From Metridium senile (taxonomy: Eukaryota > Cnidaria > Anthozoa > Actiniaria > Metridiidae), in contig OX459108.1 in assembly GCA_949775045.1 (NCBI GenBank), positions 8,125,961 to 8,189,960 on the forward strand: a stretch of DNA of 64,000 bases. The letters are read 5' to 3'. The notes beneath the pieces were generated by a model. That model ran no database searches. It had not been told where the DNA came from and saw only the letters and a list, made by a program, of their open reading frames with translations. The position numbers were made by a program, and so were the translations under genes. This document shows positions 61,080 through 64,000 of this stretch, in pieces. The first letter of the stretch is position 1. Every line of letters starts with the position of its first letter.

Positions 61080-62640
61080 GAACAAAGAAGACAAAAGGAA
61101 GGTGTTTTTCTTTGTTTATTCTTTTATCTTTATATAGCTTATGCTTGACTTAGAATTGCTATGCATATGTCGATGTCCTATGTCGCACGCTTGACTTCAT
61201 TCCTTTGTCTTTTCTTTTGTGCTCGACTTCTGCTTCTGCTTATGTAGTAAAGATGAACGCCTTCGGCTTTGAGTATTCTGAGCCTGTTCCATTTTTAATC
61301 GTTAAATGAGGGAAAAATAATTATCAACGCTCGAGCTAAAAATCTTGTAGTCCAATAAACTCCAAGATACCCTTAAAGGTACCGGATCCCTGATTTTGAC
61401 CCCTAAATTTACAATGAGCATCCCAGCCCACCCCGCCATCGGAATATGTAAAAGCAGTATCCAATCAATGAGGTATAAATGAAAATGGAAGTAATGAATG
61501 AATGACAAAAAACTCCAGTAAAATGGAGAAAGGAAAAAAATGACTGACTGACTGACTGACAGTAGAGAGTCAAATTTCCTCTGCTTTGAGGATAGAAAGT
61601 TCTAATAATAATTAGAAACTGACTATATAAAAAGCAATGAACGCCTTCAAAACTCCATATATCTTAATTGACCAGATTCATCAGTGGAGTATTATTTAAA
61701 TAGAAGTCATGAAAGAATTGTAAGAAACTGCATAAATTGATGAAAAAAGCAATAAACAATCGGAAGGATTAAATAAAGAAAAAGGCCTTCATACAGGCGT
61801 AGATCGAATTTCTCACATACGAAAAATTGACAATCTCAGGTAAACATTCTAATATCCATTGGAATCCATTTTCATCCATTGGTTTTGGGAATATATTTTC
61901 TAATATCTCGATTCGTAGATTACTTTAGATATTTAGGAGTTGATATTTGTTGATGTTTTTATCAAATAGCGATATTAAAACAAAAACAAATGCATCAAGA
62001 TTGAACATAGGCCTTTCATGTCAAAAGTACGTAGTAAACCAAGTCTTTCCCGAATTGGAACAAGTTGGTATGGATATAATCTTACCTTTAAAGCTGTATC
62101 CATCGTGTAAGTGATAATGAGCTAAAAACAACATCCACTGAGTTTTTGATAACATTTACTGATGTGGAATTATTGTGATACTAAAGGACCCACAATTATA
62201 TAGGTCTTATACTAGCGCTTTTATATGAATTGAAGGAAGCTCTGTGTGTACGTATAATGAGAATGGCTTGGGAAATCAAGGAAATCAAGTAAGGAATAAT
62301 TATGTAAAAGTTAGAAATATAAGCCTTAGATCCCATCATAGTTTATAGTAGCGGGGTTAGTAGAGTCGATCTACTTTTATGTGATTTCACGCTGAAGTTA
62401 TTCCTTTACTGACATCACTGGATGTATGAGGTTTGCTCACATCGAGACATAAATCTGGCCTACCTTTTCTTCACCAATGCAGCTGCGACACCAAGTATAA
62501 ATTTGCTACTGAAACAACAACCACGCTGAGATCTAGAACCGAACTCTGTACTGTATGCTTCATCCGCTCGCAATGTGCAATTTTCCCGCCAAATTACGTC
62601 ATGTACAAAGGTCAAGCGTCACGCAACGTACTCTAATCGC
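61080..62640. other. Non-coding interval with a short (TGAC)n microsatellite
   Basis: (TGAC)n at 61,539-61,560. No supported gene. Small open frames (for example 62,433-62,636) have no recognisable similarity. Confidence 0.45.
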
Positions 62641-62646
62641 AATATT

Positions 62647-63049
62647 TTCGACCTAAAACCCTCAACAGAAGGCTTTTGAAATTCTCAACAAAGTTTTGTG
62701 GATTTGATTTGAGTAGATTCAGTCCTAAATAGGATTTTTTTAAAAATTTGATTGACGTACACGTAGTCTTTGCTGAAATTCTGTACGTCAACTGTTAAAT
62801 CGGCAAACATTTTCTAAGTGTCACGTCAAATCGCTAGTATGTAGAGCGCCGGAAAAGCTCGGAATGTTCGACCTAAAACCCTCAACAGAAGGCCATTGAA
62901 ATTCTAAACAAAGTTTTGTGGATTTAATTTGAGTAGATTCAGTCCTAAATAGGTTTTTTTTTTAATAATTCGATTGACGTACACGTAGTCTTTGCTGAAA
63001 TTCTGTACGTCAACTGTTAAATCGGCAAACATTTTCTAAGTGTCACGTC

Positions 63050-63050
<1 letters not shown>
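62647..63050. repeat. Two tandem copies (220 bp apart) of the dispersed repeat
   Basis: TTCGACCTAAAACCCTCAAC starts at 62,647 and 62,867. Both include GTACGTCAACTGTTAAATCG and end near CTAAGTGTCACGTCA. The second ends at the (AAT)n tract. Inverted relative to 56,623-56,815. Confidence 0.85.

Positions 63051-63107
<57 letters not shown>
63049..63107. repeat. (AAT)n microsatellite at a LINE 3' end
   Basis: About 19 AAT units; on the minus strand it is the (ATT)n tail following the LINE 3' UTR (GGCGCTATATAAATG). Confidence 0.9.
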
Positions 63108-63109
<2 letters not shown>

Positions 63110-63730
63110 CATTTATATAGCGCCTATCCAATCCTGTCCTAGGCGCTTTACAATTCAATGTACACTCAAAATTAATAAAATTACAGTTATTAGGAAAGGT
63201 AAGTATTTTCAAAAAGATAAGTTTTAAGTTTACGTTTGAAAATGTTGAAAGTTTCACAAGAGTGGATATTGTCAGGCAAAAATCAAAAATAACCCCAATG
63301 TTCCTTGCAGATACGGATGGTTTAACAATATCTTGACCAAAGCAAAGTAGTGGTAAAGACTGCTGTGGGCTGAATTTGGAGTAGAGATAGAGTAGTTCTG
63401 TTTTGTCTGTATTTAGCTTTAATTTGTTTAGGGACATCCATTTGTTAAGTTCGTTTAGACACTTCTCAATTTTAGTAATTGTTGTAGCCATTTGAAAGTC
63501 GTTGTTTGTTGGAAAGGAGATGTATAGCTGTGTATCATCAGCGTAGAGGTGTTATTTCATCTTATGGTATCGTAAAACATCACCTATTGGAGCAGTGTAT
63601 AATAAGTATAACATAGGACCAAGCACTGAGCCTTGCGGTACACCACAACTGAGTACCTCAGGATCTGATTTAGTATTGTTGTTCAAAACAGATTGCGTGC
63701 GGTCAGTGAGATAAGAATGTAACCATTGAT
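63108..63730 (-). pseudogene. LINE reverse transcriptase fragment, 5'-truncated
   Basis: The minus strand shows [20 protein letters not shown], a stop, LYADDTQLYISFP (active site), then LNELNKWMSLNKLKLNTDKT and PSVSARNIGVIFD, followed by a 3' UTR and (ATT)n tail. The in-frame stop before LYADD disables it. Confidence 0.8.
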
Positions 63731-64000
63731 AAATGATAATTGATATTTGATAATTGATATTTGATAATTGATAATTGATAAATTAAAAATAAAGGTTTTA
63801 TGCCTAGTCTTAAATTGCTTTATATTGTGACTTTCACGAATAGCCAGGGGAAGGTATTCTGTTAACAAAAATTAAAAGTTCTAATTTCAGTTTTGTTTAT
63901 TTATTTTCAGGTTTTACCGTAGTGTGGCTTAAAGAGAGTTTACTCAATTAGTTTATTGGGATATTGGGGCACGTCAGAAATCCACTGCCAGCCTGTGCAT
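63731..64000 (-). pseudogene. Second LINE C-terminal fragment with AT-rich repeat, to window edge
   Basis: YLPLAIRESHNIKQFKTRHK is the post-RT tail of another LINE, with an imperfect TTGATAATTGATA repeat at 63,730-63,785. Beyond 63,870 nothing is recognised. Confidence 0.55.

Overview
This is an AT-rich animal genomic window. There are no operons or bacterial signals. It is a mosaic of intron-split exons and retroelements. The mix of BEL/Pao, Ty3/gypsy, DIRS, Ngaro, Penelope, CR1/L2-like and L1-like LINEs, many MITEs, and host-type families (alpha-kinase, P2X7-tail-like, ZSWIM/MULE, Harbinger-like) suggests an early-branching metazoan, most likely an anthozoan cnidarian. That placement is inference, and no single marker settles it. 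No rRNA, tRNA or CRISPR array was recognised.

Layout. 1-6.7 kb: a BEL/Pao element running off the left edge (minus strand) has inserted into an older BEL-like gag; decayed LINE and Penelope pieces follow. 6.7-13.5 kb: a 1.1 kb duplicated block with a 236-nt exon, a decayed transposase-like gene, a 1.12 kb TTAA-flanked transposon with long inverted repeats, a two-exon gene candidate with 23-residue repeats, and small MITEs. 13.6-18.9 kb: a rearranged Penelope element with its two coding domains divergent inside inverted repeats, then a degraded LINE with a 2A-like motif, PHD-like finger, endonuclease and RT.

19.3-40 kb is the most interesting part. A minus-strand gene can be assembled from seven exons (39,912 to 27,749). 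All splice phases agree except for one extra base in an A8 run. It encodes a P-loop ATPase resembling the DUF927/phage-helicase-like group. A second exon set (26,751 to 22,752) follows on the same strand. It includes six tandem copies of a 48-nt, phase 1-1 exon at a 192-bp period and ends in a basic tail. A structurally complete Ngaro retrotransposon (gag, RT-RNase H, tyrosine recombinase, SGNH hydrolase, split direct repeats A1-B1-A2-B2) sits in one ATPase intron. A 20-bp minisatellite lies just upstream of the P-loop exon in this gene and, in opposite orientation, upstream of a lone paralogous P-loop exon at 19.3 kb.

40.5-50.6 kb: a broken DIRS element, an OB-fold-like coding remnant, a Penelope GIY-YIG fragment with a hammerhead-like motif, LINE pieces, a Harbinger-like fragment split by a poly(A) insertion with a target duplication, an L1-like ORF1 and palindromic MITEs. 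50.8-54.5 kb: a nearly full gypsy polyprotein (minus). 54.7-59.6 kb: an intronless alpha-kinase pseudogene, a truncated P2X7-tail-like gene and a frameshifted ZSWIM/MULE-like gene with acidic 52-residue repeats. 59.7-64 kb: mostly non-coding, with short repeats, a Tc1-like MITE, a tandem dispersed repeat and a final LINE RT fragment.

Most coding sequence belongs to mobile elements. The ATPase unit is the main candidate host (or domesticated) gene.
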